Positions 1-8,974 of a stretch of DNA of 64,000 nucleotides are shown in pieces. Origin of the DNA: Galbitalea sp036499165 (GTDB taxonomy: Bacteria > Actinomycetota > Actinomycetes > Actinomycetales > Microbacteriaceae); contig DASYEE010000163.1 in assembly GCA_036499165.1 (NCBI GenBank), positions 15,170 through 79,169 on the forward strand, written 5' to 3'. A program made the translations under genes and the position numbers. The notes beneath the pieces are model-generated. The model was not told the origin of the DNA, made no database searches, and saw only the letters and a program-made list of their open reading frames with translations. How positions within the stretch are numbered: position 1 is the stretch's first letter; every line of letters begins with the position of its first letter.

Positions 1-315
1 CATGTCGATGACTGCGCGAAGGCTGCGACCGATGAGACGCGAGATCTCATGGGTGCGGCCGCCGATCTTGCCCTTCACCGATTCGCGGTCCATCCGATCG
101 TTCGTCGAGCGCGGCAGCATCGAGTACTCGGCCGTGACCCAGCCCTTGCCTTTGCCTGCGAGCCAGCGCGGCACGCCGTTGGTGAAGGACGCGGTGCAGA
201 GCACCCGGGTGTTGCCGAACGAGATCAGCGCCGAGCCCTCGGCCTGCTTGCTCCAGCCGCGCTCGATCGTGATTTCGCGGAGATCGTTCACCGCTCGGCC
301 GTCGGATCGGGTCAT
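1..315 (-). CDS. rph: RNase PH, N-terminal part (cut by window edge)
   Basis: Ribonuclease PH trims 3' ends of tRNA precursors by phosphorolysis in the cytoplasm. The 105 residues present start MTRSDGRAVNDLREI and continue through ERGWSKQAEGSALISFGNTR and TASFTNGVPRWLAGKGKGWV, then ESVKGKIGGRTHEISRLIGR, which is the canonical N-terminal half of bacterial RNase PH. The C-terminal part lies beyond base 1. The ATG start overlaps the stop of the upstream glutamate racemase gene by four bases, so the two are translationally coupled; a murI-rph arrangement is common in actinobacteria. Identification is by family recognition and is secure; only completeness is unknown. Confidence 0.95.
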   Translation of the reverse strand, partial: MTRSDGRAVNDLREITIERGWSKQAEGSALISFGNTRVLCTASFTNGVPRWLAGKGKGWVTAEYSMLPRSTNDRMDRESVKGKIGGRTHEISRLIGRSLRAVIDM

Positions 316-1196
316 GCGTTCTGCCTGCTTTCAGCGTTTCGGGCCGTTGCCCGATCGATCCCGGGCCGTTCGACCACGGGAATGGTGCCTGTCTCGACCA
401 GCTCGACGCGTCGAACTTCTGGCCCGAGGAAGCGACTGGCGAGCCGGAGAAAGTCGTCCTGGCTCGCCCCTGTCGCCTCGAAGCGGTGAGTGGGCAGGTC
501 GGTGGATGTGCGCAGGAGACCGTGCTTGACGAGCATCCGGTAGACGTCGTACGCGGTCTCCTCCGCGCTCGAGACGAGCGTGACATCCTCACCCATCACA
601 TACTGGATCGCTCCGGCGAGCAGCGGGTAGTGGGTGCAGCCGAGTACGAGGGTGTCGACTCCCGCAGCCTTCAGCGGCGCGAGATACTCCTCCGCTGCCT
701 GGAACAATTCGGCACCGCTCGTCACTCCTCCTTCGACGAATTCGACGAATCTCGGGCACGCCTGGCTGAAGATCTCGAGGTCGGATGCCGCAATGAACGC
801 ATCGTCGTATGCCCGCGAATTGATCGTGCCGAGCGTTCCGATGACGCCGATCCGCTTGGTGCGGGTCTGGCGAACAGCCGCGCGAACAGCCGGATGAATG
901 ACTTCGACCACGGGGATCCCGCGCCCGATCTCGTATCGCTCACGGGCGTCCCGCAGCATCGCAGACGACGCGGTGTTACAGGCGATCACCAGCAGTTTGA
1001 CGCCCTGCTCAACGAGATCGTCGAGCACCGCGAGTGCGTACTCGCGTACCTCGGCGATCGGCTTCGGCCCGTACGGCGAGTGCGCGGTGTCTCCCACGTA
1101 CAGGATGGATTCACGCGGGAGCTGGTCGATGATCGCCCGAGCCACCGTCAGCCCGCCGACACCACTGTCGAAGACTCCGATTGGCGCGTCAGTCAC
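312..1196 (-). CDS. murI: Glutamate racemase
   Basis: Glutamate racemase interconverts L- and D-glutamate to supply D-Glu for peptidoglycan precursors. The protein opens with APIGVFDSGVGGLTVARAI, has the first catalytic cysteine in IACNTASSAM and the second in VLGCTHYPLL, and carries the substrate-site VGDTAHSPYG motif, so both catalytic cysteines are intact. I place the start at GTG 1196 (VTDAPIG, 294 residues); a TTG at 1205 would add three residues. The length is slightly above the family norm (about 265-275) because of a C-terminal tail. The stop overlaps the rph start by four bases. It is divergent from pncB across a 76-bp gap that should hold both promoters. Confidence 0.96.
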   Translation of the reverse strand: MTDAPIGVFDSGVGGLTVARAIIDQLPRESILYVGDTAHSPYGPKPIAEVREYALAVLDDLVEQGVKLLVIACNTASSAMLRDARERYEIGRGIPVVEVIHPAVRAAVRQTRTKRIGVIGTLGTINSRAYDDAFIAASDLEIFSQACPRFVEFVEGGVTSGAELFQAAEEYLAPLKAAGVDTLVLGCTHYPLLAGAIQYVMGEDVTLVSSAEETAYDVYRMLVKHGLLRTSTDLPTHRFEATGASQDDFLRLASRFLGPEVRRVELVETGTIPVVERPGIDRATARNAESRQNA

Positions 1197-1272
1197 AACA
1201 CGCAACTCTACCCGCGTCGGCGCTGGAGCCTCACGGCAGCCGGGCCACAGCCCGAGTCAATAGGCTGGTCGG

Positions 1273-2577
1273 ATGACGAGCGCTCTCCTGACTGACCGGT
1301 ATGAGCTCACGATGATCGACGCGGCCATTGGCAGCGCAGTGCACGAGCGCGAGTGCGTGTTCGAGGTCTTCGCCCGCAGGCTGCCAGACGGTCGCCGTTA
1401 CGGCGTTGTCGCGGGCACCGGGCGCCTGCTCGACCTCATTCGTGACTTCCGGTTCGACGAGGCCGAGCTCACCTGGCTTCGCGATAACGACGTCGTGAGC
1501 GCGCCAACCCTCGACTGGCTGGCGGACTACCGTTTTGCCGGCAGCATCAGCGGCTACCGCGAGGGCGAGGCGTACTTTCCTGGCTCTCCCCTGCTCGTCG
1601 TGCAGGGCGGGTTCGCTGAAGCGGTCATTCTGGAGACTCTCGCGCTCAGCGTCCTCAACTACGACAGCGCGATCGCGAGCGCGGCGAGCCGCATGGTGAA
1701 TGCCGCGGATGGCCGCCCCCTCGCAGAAATGGGCTCGCGTCGCGCGCATGAGCGGTCGGCCATCGCCGCCGCCCGGGCCGCGTTCATTGCGGGGTTCGAC
1801 GCGACGAGCAACCTCGAGGCCGGACGCACATGGGGCGTCCCGACGATGGGCACTGCGGCGCACGCGTTCACCCTGCTGCACAATTCCGAGGAGCAGGCGT
1901 TCGAGGCACAGGTCGCGGCGCTCGGGCCCGGCACGACGCTGCTCGTCGACACGTACGACGTCGAAAATGCCGTCGAGCTCGCCGTGCGCGTCGCCGGACC
2001 GAAGCTCGGTGCCGTGCGCATCGACAGCGGCGACCTCCGCGCGCAGGTGGCCGCGGTTCGCAAGCAACTCGATTCGCTCGGAGCAACCGGTACGAAGATC
2101 ACCGTGACAAATGATCTCGACGAGTACACGATTGCCGCCCTCGGCGCGGCTCCGGTGAACTCGTTCGGTGTCGGCACGTCCGTCGTCACCGGCTCGGGAC
2201 ATCCGGCGGCCGGCCTCGTCTACAAGCTGGTTGCCCGCCGCGGCGACGATGGCGCGTGGATCTCCGTCGCGAAGAAATCCCCGGAGAAGGCCACGATCGG
2301 CGGCCGCAAGACTCCCGTGCGTACTCTGCGCGACGGGCGGGCTGCCGCCGAGACGATCTACGTCGGCGGACACCCGGAGTTGCTTCAGCACGAACGACCG
2401 CTGCTCGTTCCGCTCGTAGCCTCGGGCGTGATCGCCGATCGGTACCTCGGTACGGCCGGCACGCTGGCCGCACGCGAGCATCGGGCCGCCGCTATCGCGG
2501 AACTCCCGGACGACGCTCTCCGCCTCAGCAAGGGTGACCCGGCGATCCCGACCCAGTACCTGGAAGGGCCCAGCTAG
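1273..2577 (+). CDS. pncB: Nicotinate phosphoribosyltransferase
   Basis: This enzyme converts nicotinate and PRPP to nicotinate mononucleotide in the Preiss-Handler NAD salvage pathway. The 434-residue product starts TSALLTDRYELTMIDAA, has FEVFARRLPDGRRYGVVAG, and carries the substrate region LAEMGSRRAHERSA with its catalytic-site histidine, followed by the barrel segments VDTYDVENAVELAV and VRIDSGDLRAQ. All are characteristic of the actinobacterial NAPRTase family, and the length is typical. The ATG start is preceded by a weak GG-rich ribosome site. The stop codon overlaps the convergent DUF3039 stop by two bases. No truncation or unusual feature is seen. Confidence 0.95.
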   Translation: MTSALLTDRYELTMIDAAIGSAVHERECVFEVFARRLPDGRRYGVVAGTGRLLDLIRDFRFDEAELTWLRDNDVVSAPTLDWLADYRFAGSISGYREGEAYFPGSPLLVVQGGFAEAVILETLALSVLNYDSAIASAASRMVNAADGRPLAEMGSRRAHERSAIAAARAAFIAGFDATSNLEAGRTWGVPTMGTAAHAFTLLHNSEEQAFEAQVAALGPGTTLLVDTYDVENAVELAVRVAGPKLGAVRIDSGDLRAQVAAVRKQLDSLGATGTKITVTNDLDEYTIAALGAAPVNSFGVGTSVVTGSGHPAAGLVYKLVARRGDDGAWISVAKKSPEKATIGGRKTPVRTLRDGRAAAETIYVGGHPELLQHERPLLVPLVASGVIADRYLGTAGTLAAREHRAAAIAELPDDALRLSKGDPAIPTQYLEGPS

Positions 2578-2834
2578 GGCTTCATCTTTTCGTAGATCTC
2601 TTTGCAGGTCGGGCAGACCGGAAACTTCTCCGGGTCGCGACCGGGAGTCCACAGCTTGCCGCAGAGTGCCTTCACGGGTTTACCGGTGATGGCTGACTCC
2701 ATGATCTTGTTCTTCGGCACATAGTGCGAGAACCGCTCGTGGTCGCCCTCTTCGATCTTTGCGTCATTGAGGAGCTTCTCGAGTTCGCGATCGAGAACGT
2801 CTGTGCCTCCGCCAGTTGGCTCGGTGTCGCTCAT
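2574..2834 (-). CDS. DUF3039 family protein
   Basis: Small 86-residue soluble protein of the actinobacterial DUF3039 family, whose function is not known. It reads MSDTEPTGGGTDVLDRELEK at the start, then a conserved core FSHYVPKNKIMESAITGKPV and LCGKLWTPGRDPEKFPVCPT CKEIYEKMKP with three cysteines (LCGK, VCPTC) that could bind zinc. The ATG at 2834 gives the family start; an upstream in-frame start would add 25 residues of atypical sequence and overlap the permease gene. It follows the ABC permease stop by four bases, so it probably shares that transcript. Zinc binding is inference from the cysteine pattern. Confidence 0.85.
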   Translation of the reverse strand: MSDTEPTGGGTDVLDRELEKLLNDAKIEEGDHERFSHYVPKNKIMESAITGKPVKALCGKLWTPGRDPEKFPVCPTCKEIYEKMKP

Positions 2835-2838
2835 TGCT

Positions 2839-4410
2839 CTAGTTTCGCACGCTGAACGCGAGAATTTCAGGCGAGCGCTTATCGAAGATGTGACCGCCCC
2901 AGGCCACACCGCCCCAGAGGAACAGGGCGCCGAGCACGATTCCGCAGCCGAGTGACTGCCACTCGAACGTGCCGGGATGCGCGAGCGACATAAAGGCGAG
3001 ATACAGGGTCGGCGAGACCAGGATCACCGTGATCAGGAAGGCGAACCCCTGGATAACCGCGGAGGCGGATCCCACAGCCTGCGGTGCCGCAAACGGGCTG
3101 TCCCCCGGACGAACGGCGGGATACGGGAAGCGAGCCGACATGACGCTCGACAGGCCGAGACCCGTCAGCAGCAGCCCGAGACCGGTGCCGAGCATCGCTG
3201 GAAGGATGCGATCGTCACCCCAGAGCGGAGCGCAGATGAAGCTGGCGACGACGACCAACGGCACCCCAACCAGCAGCGGTGGGATTACCCGCCCGAATCG
3301 GTCCGCACGACCGCGGATGCCGGAGGCCACGTGCAGCCAGATCGCCGTGTTGTCGTACGCGACGTCGTTGTGGATCGTCCAGCCGAGAAACAGCGCCATG
3401 ACGGGCACAGGCAGGAGCGCCAGAAGCTCGCCGGGCACGCCGACCACGATGAGTGGGAGCATGAGAAGGAATGGGATCACGGGAATGACGAGCAACGACA
3501 CGTGGTACCGCGCATCCCTGAACCAGTACGTGAGGCTGCGCTCGGCGACGACGAGTGTTGGCGATGACGAACCGGTGGCGAATAGACCGAGGCCACGGTA
3601 GCTGCGCGCTTCCGGCTGGCGCTGCTGCGTAACGAGCATTGTCTGAACGAGGTAGCGCCACGCGAACCACAGGATGGCGACGGTCGCGAGGGCGATGAGC
3701 TCCTTGGCCAACGCTGGTCCCGTCAGCCCGAACGCTGCATCGGCGGGCGCCGCCCAGACCGCACCGAACGGCGTCCAGCTGAGGACCGCTGCGATGTTGC
3801 CGAGGATGGCCGGGCCATCCTTCTGCCAGTTCACGTTCAAGAGCAGCAGGAAGACCGGCGTGACCAGGATCAGCAGGACGAGACCCAGCACACCCGTCGT
3901 GTCTCGCGAGCGCCTCGATGAGAGCAGGAACGCCGCAATAGAGGTGAAAACCCGAGCGCACAGCAGGCAGGTGGCGAGAATGATCGGTGCCCCGAGGATC
4001 GCAAGTAACACGGCGAGCGGGCCGCGACTCCAGGTGACGATCTGGGCAAGAGCGATGAGGGTGACGACCACCGACGGCACGCTGACGAGTGCCGTGACCG
4101 CGAGCGAAGAGGCAAGTTTGGAGTTGGGCAACCCGTAGAGCGAGAACTTGCGCGGGTCCATGACGTCGTCGACCCCGAAAATGAGGGGAACCACAATGAA
4201 TCCGATGACGAGCAGCGACCCGAATACGGTGACACCCGTCGAGGCGATAGGGATCTCGGCCAGCCGAAGCCCGAACAGCGAGCCGACCACCAGGAAGGCG
4301 AGCGAGAGCCCGTAGACGAGCGCGAGGATGAGGCCGACCAGCTGCCACGGGCTCCGCTTGAACGCGTTGCCCATCAGCCGGAGCTTCAGTCGGAGAAGCT
4401 GCTTAACCAC
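2839..4410 (-). CDS. ABC exporter membrane protein, about 12 membrane segments
   Basis: A 523-residue integral membrane protein with a Lys/Arg-rich N-terminus (MVKQLLRLKLRLMGNAFKRS) followed by successive hydrophobic segments, for example LVGLILALVYGLSLAFLVVG, VLGLVLLILVTPVFLLLL, VSLLVIPVIPFLLMLPLIVV and VILGALFLWGGVAW near the end. The gene overlaps the upstream ATPase gene (4386-5519) by 25 bases, so the two form one transporter. The architecture resembles large actinobacterial ABC-2-type transmembrane proteins with two six-helix halves. The substrate cannot be told from sequence. It is followed four bases later by DUF3039. Confidence 0.88.
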   Translation of the reverse strand: MVKQLLRLKLRLMGNAFKRSPWQLVGLILALVYGLSLAFLVVGSLFGLRLAEIPIASTGVTVFGSLLVIGFIVVPLIFGVDDVMDPRKFSLYGLPNSKLASSLAVTALVSVPSVVVTLIALAQIVTWSRGPLAVLLAILGAPIILATCLLCARVFTSIAAFLLSSRRSRDTTGVLGLVLLILVTPVFLLLLNVNWQKDGPAILGNIAAVLSWTPFGAVWAAPADAAFGLTGPALAKELIALATVAILWFAWRYLVQTMLVTQQRQPEARSYRGLGLFATGSSSPTLVVAERSLTYWFRDARYHVSLLVIPVIPFLLMLPLIVVGVPGELLALLPVPVMALFLGWTIHNDVAYDNTAIWLHVASGIRGRADRFGRVIPPLLVGVPLVVVASFICAPLWGDDRILPAMLGTGLGLLLTGLGLSSVMSARFPYPAVRPGDSPFAAPQAVGSASAVIQGFAFLITVILVSPTLYLAFMSLAHPGTFEWQSLGCGIVLGALFLWGGVAWGGHIFDKRSPEILAFSVRN

Positions 4411-5519
4411 TCCATGCCTTCCGGGCTCGTGCGGCCGCCCGCGAGTTCGACGAAGCGCTCTTCGAGCGTCTTGCCCTTGCGCACCTCGTCCATGGTGCCG
4501 GAGTCAAGGATGGCACCGTGCACCACGACAGCGACATCGTCGCAGATACGCTGGATGAGGTCCATGCTGTGGCTGGATACGACGACGGTGCCGCCCGCAT
4601 CCACGTATTTGCGAAGAATCTGGGTGATGTTCGCGGCCGACACCGGGTCGACGGACTCGAACGGCTCGTCGAGCACGAGGAGTCGCGGGGAGTGGATCAT
4701 CGCCGCGGCGAGCGCGATTTTCTTGCTCATGCCCGCGGAGTAATCGGTGACGAGGCGATTGAGCGCATCCTCGAATCCGAAGGCGCTCGCGAGGTCGGCA
4801 GTGCGCGTGGCGACCGTCTGCGCATCGAGACCGCGTAGTGCGCCCGAATAGTAGAGCAGCTGCGCGCCCGTCAGCCGATCGAAGAGCCTCAGGCGGTCTG
4901 GCAGCACGCCCATGTTTCGCTTGGCCGCGACGGGATCGCTCCACACATCGATGCCGTGGACGGTCACAGAGCCCGCATCGGGTCGCAGCAATCCGGTCAC
5001 CATGGACAGGGTCGTCGTCTTGCCAGCGCCGTTCGGCCCAACCACTCCGTAGAACGAGCCCGCGCTGATCGACAGGTCGATTCCCGCGACGGCGATGGTG
5101 TCGCCGAATCGCTTGACCAGGCCCTCGATCTTCAGCACGACCTCGCGGGGCTTCGGAGGTTCAGGTTGCGCGGTCGGAGCGGATGGCGCGGCCTCGGGCG
5201 CGACACCCTTCGGTTGCGCTGGTCGCCTGGTCACCGGTCGCTTCGTCGCGGGGCGTTTCGCCGGGGTCTTGGCCTCAGGAGTTGCGGTGGACGCCTCGCC
5301 CGCATCAGCGACCTTCGCCCGCGTTCGCCTTACCGGCGCTCGCTTCGCTGCAGTGGTGCCAGACGCGGCTCCTGTCGCGCTGTTGGCAGCTGGCTCCGCC
5401 GTCGCGGAGGCCGGCTTTGCGGCGGACGAGCCCGCCGTTTTCGCGGTCGTCGACCTTGTGGAAGCCCTCGGAGTGCGCGGCGGGCGGGGAGCTGAGGGCG
5501 CGTCAGGTTCTGGATCCAC
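4386..5519 (-). CDS. ABC transporter ATP-binding protein with long Ala/Pro/Lys-rich N-terminal extension
   Basis: ATPase subunit paired with the overlapping membrane protein downstream. The ABC domain covers roughly residues 127-350: Walker A VGPNGAGKTTTLSMV, signature DYSAGMSKKIALA, Walker B LLVLDEPFESVDP and the switch-histidine region VVSSHSMDLIQRI, placing it in the CcmA/DrrA-type group. The first about 120 residues are low-complexity (repeated TAAK, ATKRPVTRRP and similar), probably disordered; such extensions occur in high-GC actinobacteria. The assigned GTG start at 5519 lacks a clear ribosome-binding site, so translation may begin further inside the extension. The substrate is unknown. 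Divergent from the nucleotidyltransferase gene across about 270 bp with no other gene visible. Confidence 0.9.
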   Translation of the reverse strand: MDPEPDAPSAPRPPRTPRASTRSTTAKTAGSSAAKPASATAEPAANSATGAASGTTAAKRAPVRRTRAKVADAGEASTATPEAKTPAKRPATKRPVTRRPAQPKGVAPEAAPSAPTAQPEPPKPREVVLKIEGLVKRFGDTIAVAGIDLSISAGSFYGVVGPNGAGKTTTLSMVTGLLRPDAGSVTVHGIDVWSDPVAAKRNMGVLPDRLRLFDRLTGAQLLYYSGALRGLDAQTVATRTADLASAFGFEDALNRLVTDYSAGMSKKIALAAAMIHSPRLLVLDEPFESVDPVSAANITQILRKYVDAGGTVVVSSHSMDLIQRICDDVAVVVHGAILDSGTMDEVRKGKTLEERFVELAGGRTSPEGMEWLSSFSD

Positions 5520-5789
5520 ACCACAACCGTATCAAGCTGTAACCGTCGTAAACGGCGTGTTCACCCGGCGAAGCTAGTATCACGAAACGACAACAACCCT
5601 CGGGTTGCCCTGTCTGTTCTCAGGTGCGCCCGATAGCCTCGATCTCAAGCACAACGGAGTGTCCATACGTAATCCCCAACGTTAACGGTCAGCAAATTCT
5701 TAGGATTCAGCGATTAGTTAGCCAGAGCGAGTGATGTCAACGACCATCGTGACCACCGCATCGGGGCACCAACATATAGGAGACAAGAC

Positions 5790-6482
5790 GTGAGCACGCA
5801 GGTAGTTATCCTTGCCGCTGGCATGGGCAGTCGCCTCGGTCGTTCCCTTCCGAAGCCGCTGACAGAACTCAGCGATGGCCGCACGATCATGCAGCAGCAG
5901 TTCGACAACATTCACCACGCGTTTGGCAAAAACGCGCAGGTCACCATCGTCGTCGGCTACAAGCTCGAGCACATCATCGAAGCGTTCCCGCAGGCGGCGT
6001 TCGTATACAACGAGCAGTACGACCAGACCAACACGTCGAAGAGCCTCATGCGCGCCCTTCAGGCATCAGCACCCGGTGGCGTGCTCTGGATGAACGGCGA
6101 CGTCGTATTCGACCCTGAGGCCCTCGAACGGGCAGCGAAGATGATCCAGCGCGACCAGTCGTTTGTCTCGGTCAATACGTCGAAGGTCTCCGACGAAGAG
6201 GTCAAATACACGACAGACGCCGAGGGGTACATCAAAGACCTGTCGAAGACGGTCAAGGGTGGCCTCGGCGAAGCCGTCGGCATTAACTACATCTCGCGCG
6301 ACGACAAGGCGACGCTGCTTCGTCACCTGAAGCGCGTTGACGACCAGGACTACTTCGAGCGGGGCATCGAACTTGCGATCGAGCAAGACAAGCTGCACAT
6401 CGAGCCGGTCGATATCTCCGACCTGTACGCCGTCGAAATCGACTTCGCCGAAGACCTCGAGCGAGCGAACCTCTTCGTCTGA
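5790..6482 (+). CDS. Sugar-phosphate/polyol nucleotidyltransferase (LicC-like NTP transferase)
   Basis: Single-domain 230-residue nucleotidyltransferase. The N-terminal signature VVILAAGMGSRLGRSLPKPL binds the NTP and GVLWMNGDVVFDPEAL carries the metal-binding aspartate; SKTVKGGLGEAVGINYISRD matches the phosphocholine or CDP-polyol cytidylyltransferase type rather than GlmU or RfbA (inference from overall layout). GTG start with a good AGGAGA site seven bases upstream. It is followed by a teichoic-acid-type ABC exporter and CDP-glycerol transferases, so a role in making an activated CDP-linked precursor for a wall polymer is likely. The exact substrate (choline-P, glycerol-P or ribitol-P) is not determinable here. 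Confidence 0.82.
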   Translation: MSTQVVILAAGMGSRLGRSLPKPLTELSDGRTIMQQQFDNIHHAFGKNAQVTIVVGYKLEHIIEAFPQAAFVYNEQYDQTNTSKSLMRALQASAPGGVLWMNGDVVFDPEALERAAKMIQRDQSFVSVNTSKVSDEEVKYTTDAEGYIKDLSKTVKGGLGEAVGINYISRDDKATLLRHLKRVDDQDYFERGIELAIEQDKLHIEPVDISDLYAVEIDFAEDLERANLFV

Positions 6483-6566
6483 GTCACGCTTCGAGGCCAA
6501 CTCGCAGGCTTTGGGCCTTCGGTGTGACACTCTTGTCGCTAGTAGCATGACCAGAGTGAGGTACCC

Positions 6567-7388
6567 GTGACCGTTGCCGTTCCCGCGCGCCGTGAGAAAT
6601 CATCCGGTGCCCGCTATCGGCATTCCCTGTGGCTGCTGACCAAGCGCGATCTCAAGGTTAGATACACGACCTCCGCTCTCGGCTACCTGTGGTCGATCCT
6701 CGATCCGCTGCTGATGTCCGGCATCTACTACTTCGTATTCGTGATCCTGTTCAGCCGGGGCACGCCCTTCGAGGATCCGTACATCGTCTTCCTGCTGTCA
6801 GCCCTCCTCCCATGGACCTGGTTCAACGGGGCAGTCGGTGACATGACCAAGGCGTTCATTCGCGACGCGAAGCTGATCCGGTCAACCAGCATCCCGAGGT
6901 CGATCTGGATCCTGCGGGTCGCGCTGTCGAAGGGGATCGAATTCGTGGCGAGCATCCCCGTGCTCGTGATCTTCGTCATCATCACGCAGTTCACGCCGAC
7001 GCCGGCTCACGTGCATTGGGCAGCGTTCTATTCGATTCTGGCCATGGCTATCGAGGCGGTCCTGATTGTCGGCATCGGGTTGATCATCGCACCGATCGTG
7101 GTCTTCTTCCGCGACCTGGAGCGCGCGATCAAGCTGGTCCTGCGCCTCCTGTTCTACGCCTCGCCGATCGTCTATGGACTAGCAAAGTTCGACAAGCACG
7201 ACACGATCAAGCAACTCCTGAATTACAACCCTCTAACGGGGATCATGTCGCTCTATCGCGGGTCGTTCTTCCCCGGTGAAATGGACTGGGCCTCCGTCAT
7301 TCCGTCGATCGTGATCTCGCTCGCGGTCCTCGCAATCGGTCTCCTGACCTTCCGACGCAACATCAGAGCCGTCCTGAAGGAGCTCTAA
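6567..7388 (+). CDS. ABC-2 type polysaccharide/teichoic acid export permease (TagG/Wzm-like)
   Basis: A 273-residue six-helix membrane protein that would form the channel of an ABC exporter for lipid-linked wall polymer. It has the family opening RHSLWLLTKRDLKVRYTTSA LGYLWSILDPLL, the conserved LFSRGTPFEDPYIVFLLSAL and ALLPWTWFNGAV, and a C-terminal NYNPLTGIMSLYRGSFFPGE. GTG start with GAGG upstream. It is separated by two bases from the ATPase gene, so the pair is co-translated. Typical length and intact motifs. The polymer exported is probably the product of the CDP-glycerol transferases at 10231-14381. Confidence 0.92.
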   Translation: MTVAVPARREKSSGARYRHSLWLLTKRDLKVRYTTSALGYLWSILDPLLMSGIYYFVFVILFSRGTPFEDPYIVFLLSALLPWTWFNGAVGDMTKAFIRDAKLIRSTSIPRSIWILRVALSKGIEFVASIPVLVIFVIITQFTPTPAHVHWAAFYSILAMAIEAVLIVGIGLIIAPIVVFFRDLERAIKLVLRLLFYASPIVYGLAKFDKHDTIKQLLNYNPLTGIMSLYRGSFFPGEMDWASVIPSIVISLAVLAIGLLTFRRNIRAVLKEL

Positions 7389-7390
7389 CC

Positions 7391-8164
7391 ATGACGACTA
7401 CAGGGGCAACAGCGACACAAAAGCGCGCAACCGGAGCGGTGATCACCGCGACGAACCTCGGCATCCAGTTCAAGCGCAACCGCAGGCACCGCCGAAGCTT
7501 CAAGGATCTCTTCTCTGAAAGCAGCCGCCGCTCCAAACCAGACGAGTTCTGGGCGCTGCGCGACATCAACTTCTCGATCGCGGAGGGAGAGTCGATCGGC
7601 GTAGTTGGACGCAATGGCCAGGGAAAGTCGACACTGCTGAAGCTGGTGGCTGATGTGATGCTGCCGGACGAGGGCAGAGTGGATGTGCGGGGCGGGGTCG
7701 CGCCGCTCATCGAGATCACCGGTGGTTTCGTCGACGACCTCAGCGTGCGCGAGAACGTGTTTCTCACCGCCGGCCTCCACGGCATGAGCACGGCGGAGAT
7801 CGAACAGCGCTTCGATGAAATCATCGACTTCGCCGAGATCGGCGAGTTCCTCGACACGCCGTACAAGCACCTGTCGAGCGGGATGCGTGTGCGCGTTGCA
7901 TTCGCCGTCATCTCGCGCCTCGAGGAACCGATCCTGCTCGTCGACGAGGTGCTGGCTGTCGGCGATCGCCGGTTCAAGGAGAAGTGCTACAAGCGCATCG
8001 ACGAACTGCTCTCGGCGGGGCGCACGATGTTCTTCGTCTCCCACAACGAGAAAGACCTGCTGCGTTTCTGCACCCGCGGGCTCTACCTCGATAAGGGTGG
8101 TCTCATACTCGACGGCCCAATTCAAGACGTTGTCGACCGCTATAACTCAGACTACGAATCGTAA
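7391..8164 (+). CDS. ABC exporter ATPase for wall polymer (TagH/Wzt-like)
   Basis: ATPase partner of the upstream permease. It has the long pre-domain FKRNRRHRRSFKDLFSE typical of Wzt/TagH proteins, Walker A VGRNGQGKSTLLKLV, the TagH-type segment RGGVAPLIEITGGFVDDLSV RENVFL, signature KHLSSGMRVRVAFAV, Walker B PILLVDEVLAVGD and switch histidine FFVSHNEKDL. At 257 residues it lacks the extra C-terminal carbohydrate-binding domain found in some Wzt and the extracytoplasmic tail found in Bacillus TagH. It lies two bases after the permease and two bases before the next gene, so all three are probably one transcript. Confidence 0.93.
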   Translation: MTTTGATATQKRATGAVITATNLGIQFKRNRRHRRSFKDLFSESSRRSKPDEFWALRDINFSIAEGESIGVVGRNGQGKSTLLKLVADVMLPDEGRVDVRGGVAPLIEITGGFVDDLSVRENVFLTAGLHGMSTAEIEQRFDEIIDFAEIGEFLDTPYKHLSSGMRVRVAFAVISRLEEPILLVDEVLAVGDRRFKEKCYKRIDELLSAGRTMFFVSHNEKDLLRFCTRGLYLDKGGLILDGPIQDVVDRYNSDYES

Positions 8165-8166
8165 GT

Positions 8167-8937
8167 ATGACAATCGTCCCTGGCGTCCCTCCGACCTTTG
8201 ACCGCACCATCGACAGGCTGCTCTCCGTGCAGCGCCCGGTTGTGCTTGCGCACATTCGGGGCATCCGCAAGGGCAAGCCGGCTGCGACGCCGGCCGAGAT
8301 CATTCGGATCCTCGAAAAGCGCTACCTCGCGGCAGTGACGACCGGCGGGGCGCTTGTCGGCGCTACCGCAGCGATCCCGGCGGTCGGTACAGTCGCATCC
8401 GTTGCGCTGTCGGCTGCTGAGACCGGGGGGTTTCTCGAGGCGAGCGCGTTGTTCGCCCAGTCTGTCACCGAGGTCCACGGAATCGCTCTCAGCGACCCCG
8501 AGCGCTCACGGACGCTCGTCATGGGGCTCATCCTCGGCACGGCCGGGAGCGACCTAGTCGAGCAACTCGCGGGCGAGGTCGTCGGCGCGGGGCCCGGCCG
8601 CAGCGCATTCTGGGGCGAGATGGTGACAAGGAGCATGCCGAAGTCGGCCGTCGGCGGTGTCGCCAAGCGCCTGCGCAGCCACTTCCTCAAGCGGTTCGCG
8701 GCGCGTGAGGGGGCAAGCATCATCGGGCGGGCGATCCCCTTCGGCATCGGCGCAGTGATCGGCGGCGCAGGGAACAACCTCCTCGGTCGACGAGTCGTAC
8801 AGAGCTCTCGCACGGCGTTCGGCTCGCCGCCGCCGCAATTCCCCCTCGTGCTCGAGGCCACATTCGCGTCGGTGCCAGAAGCCACGACTTCGTCTATTCC
8901 TCCCCAGGGACTGGCTGCTCCCGCGCCTCCACAGTAG
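8167..8937 (+). CDS. EcsC-like membrane-associated protein
   Basis: A 256-residue protein with several hydrophobic, glycine/alanine-rich stretches (VTTGGALVGATAAIPAVGTV, IGRAIPFGIGAVIGGAGNNL) and a Pro-rich tail. The internal hydrophobic layout and the GAVIGGAGNN segment resemble the EcsC family, but I cannot align the whole chain from memory, so this is tentative. The start is ATG two bases after the ABC ATPase stop, so it is likely co-transcribed with the exporter. No catalytic motif is recognisable. Function unknown; EcsC-type proteins are often linked to ABC transporters or membrane stress, which is established only loosely. Confidence 0.7.
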   Translation: MTIVPGVPPTFDRTIDRLLSVQRPVVLAHIRGIRKGKPAATPAEIIRILEKRYLAAVTTGGALVGATAAIPAVGTVASVALSAAETGGFLEASALFAQSVTEVHGIALSDPERSRTLVMGLILGTAGSDLVEQLAGEVVGAGPGRSAFWGEMVTRSMPKSAVGGVAKRLRSHFLKRFAAREGASIIGRAIPFGIGAVIGGAGNNLLGRRVVQSSRTAFGSPPPQFPLVLEATFASVPEATTSSIPPQGLAAPAPPQ

Positions 8938-8974
8938 GGCTGGGAGGGTCGGATGCGGCGGCTACTTTTCGAGG

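Noticed and set aside
1231..2652. Long minus-strand open frame (473 codons) across pncB
   Set aside because: It is fully antisense to a clear NAPRTase gene and its product has no recognisable domain; typical shadow of high-GC DNA.
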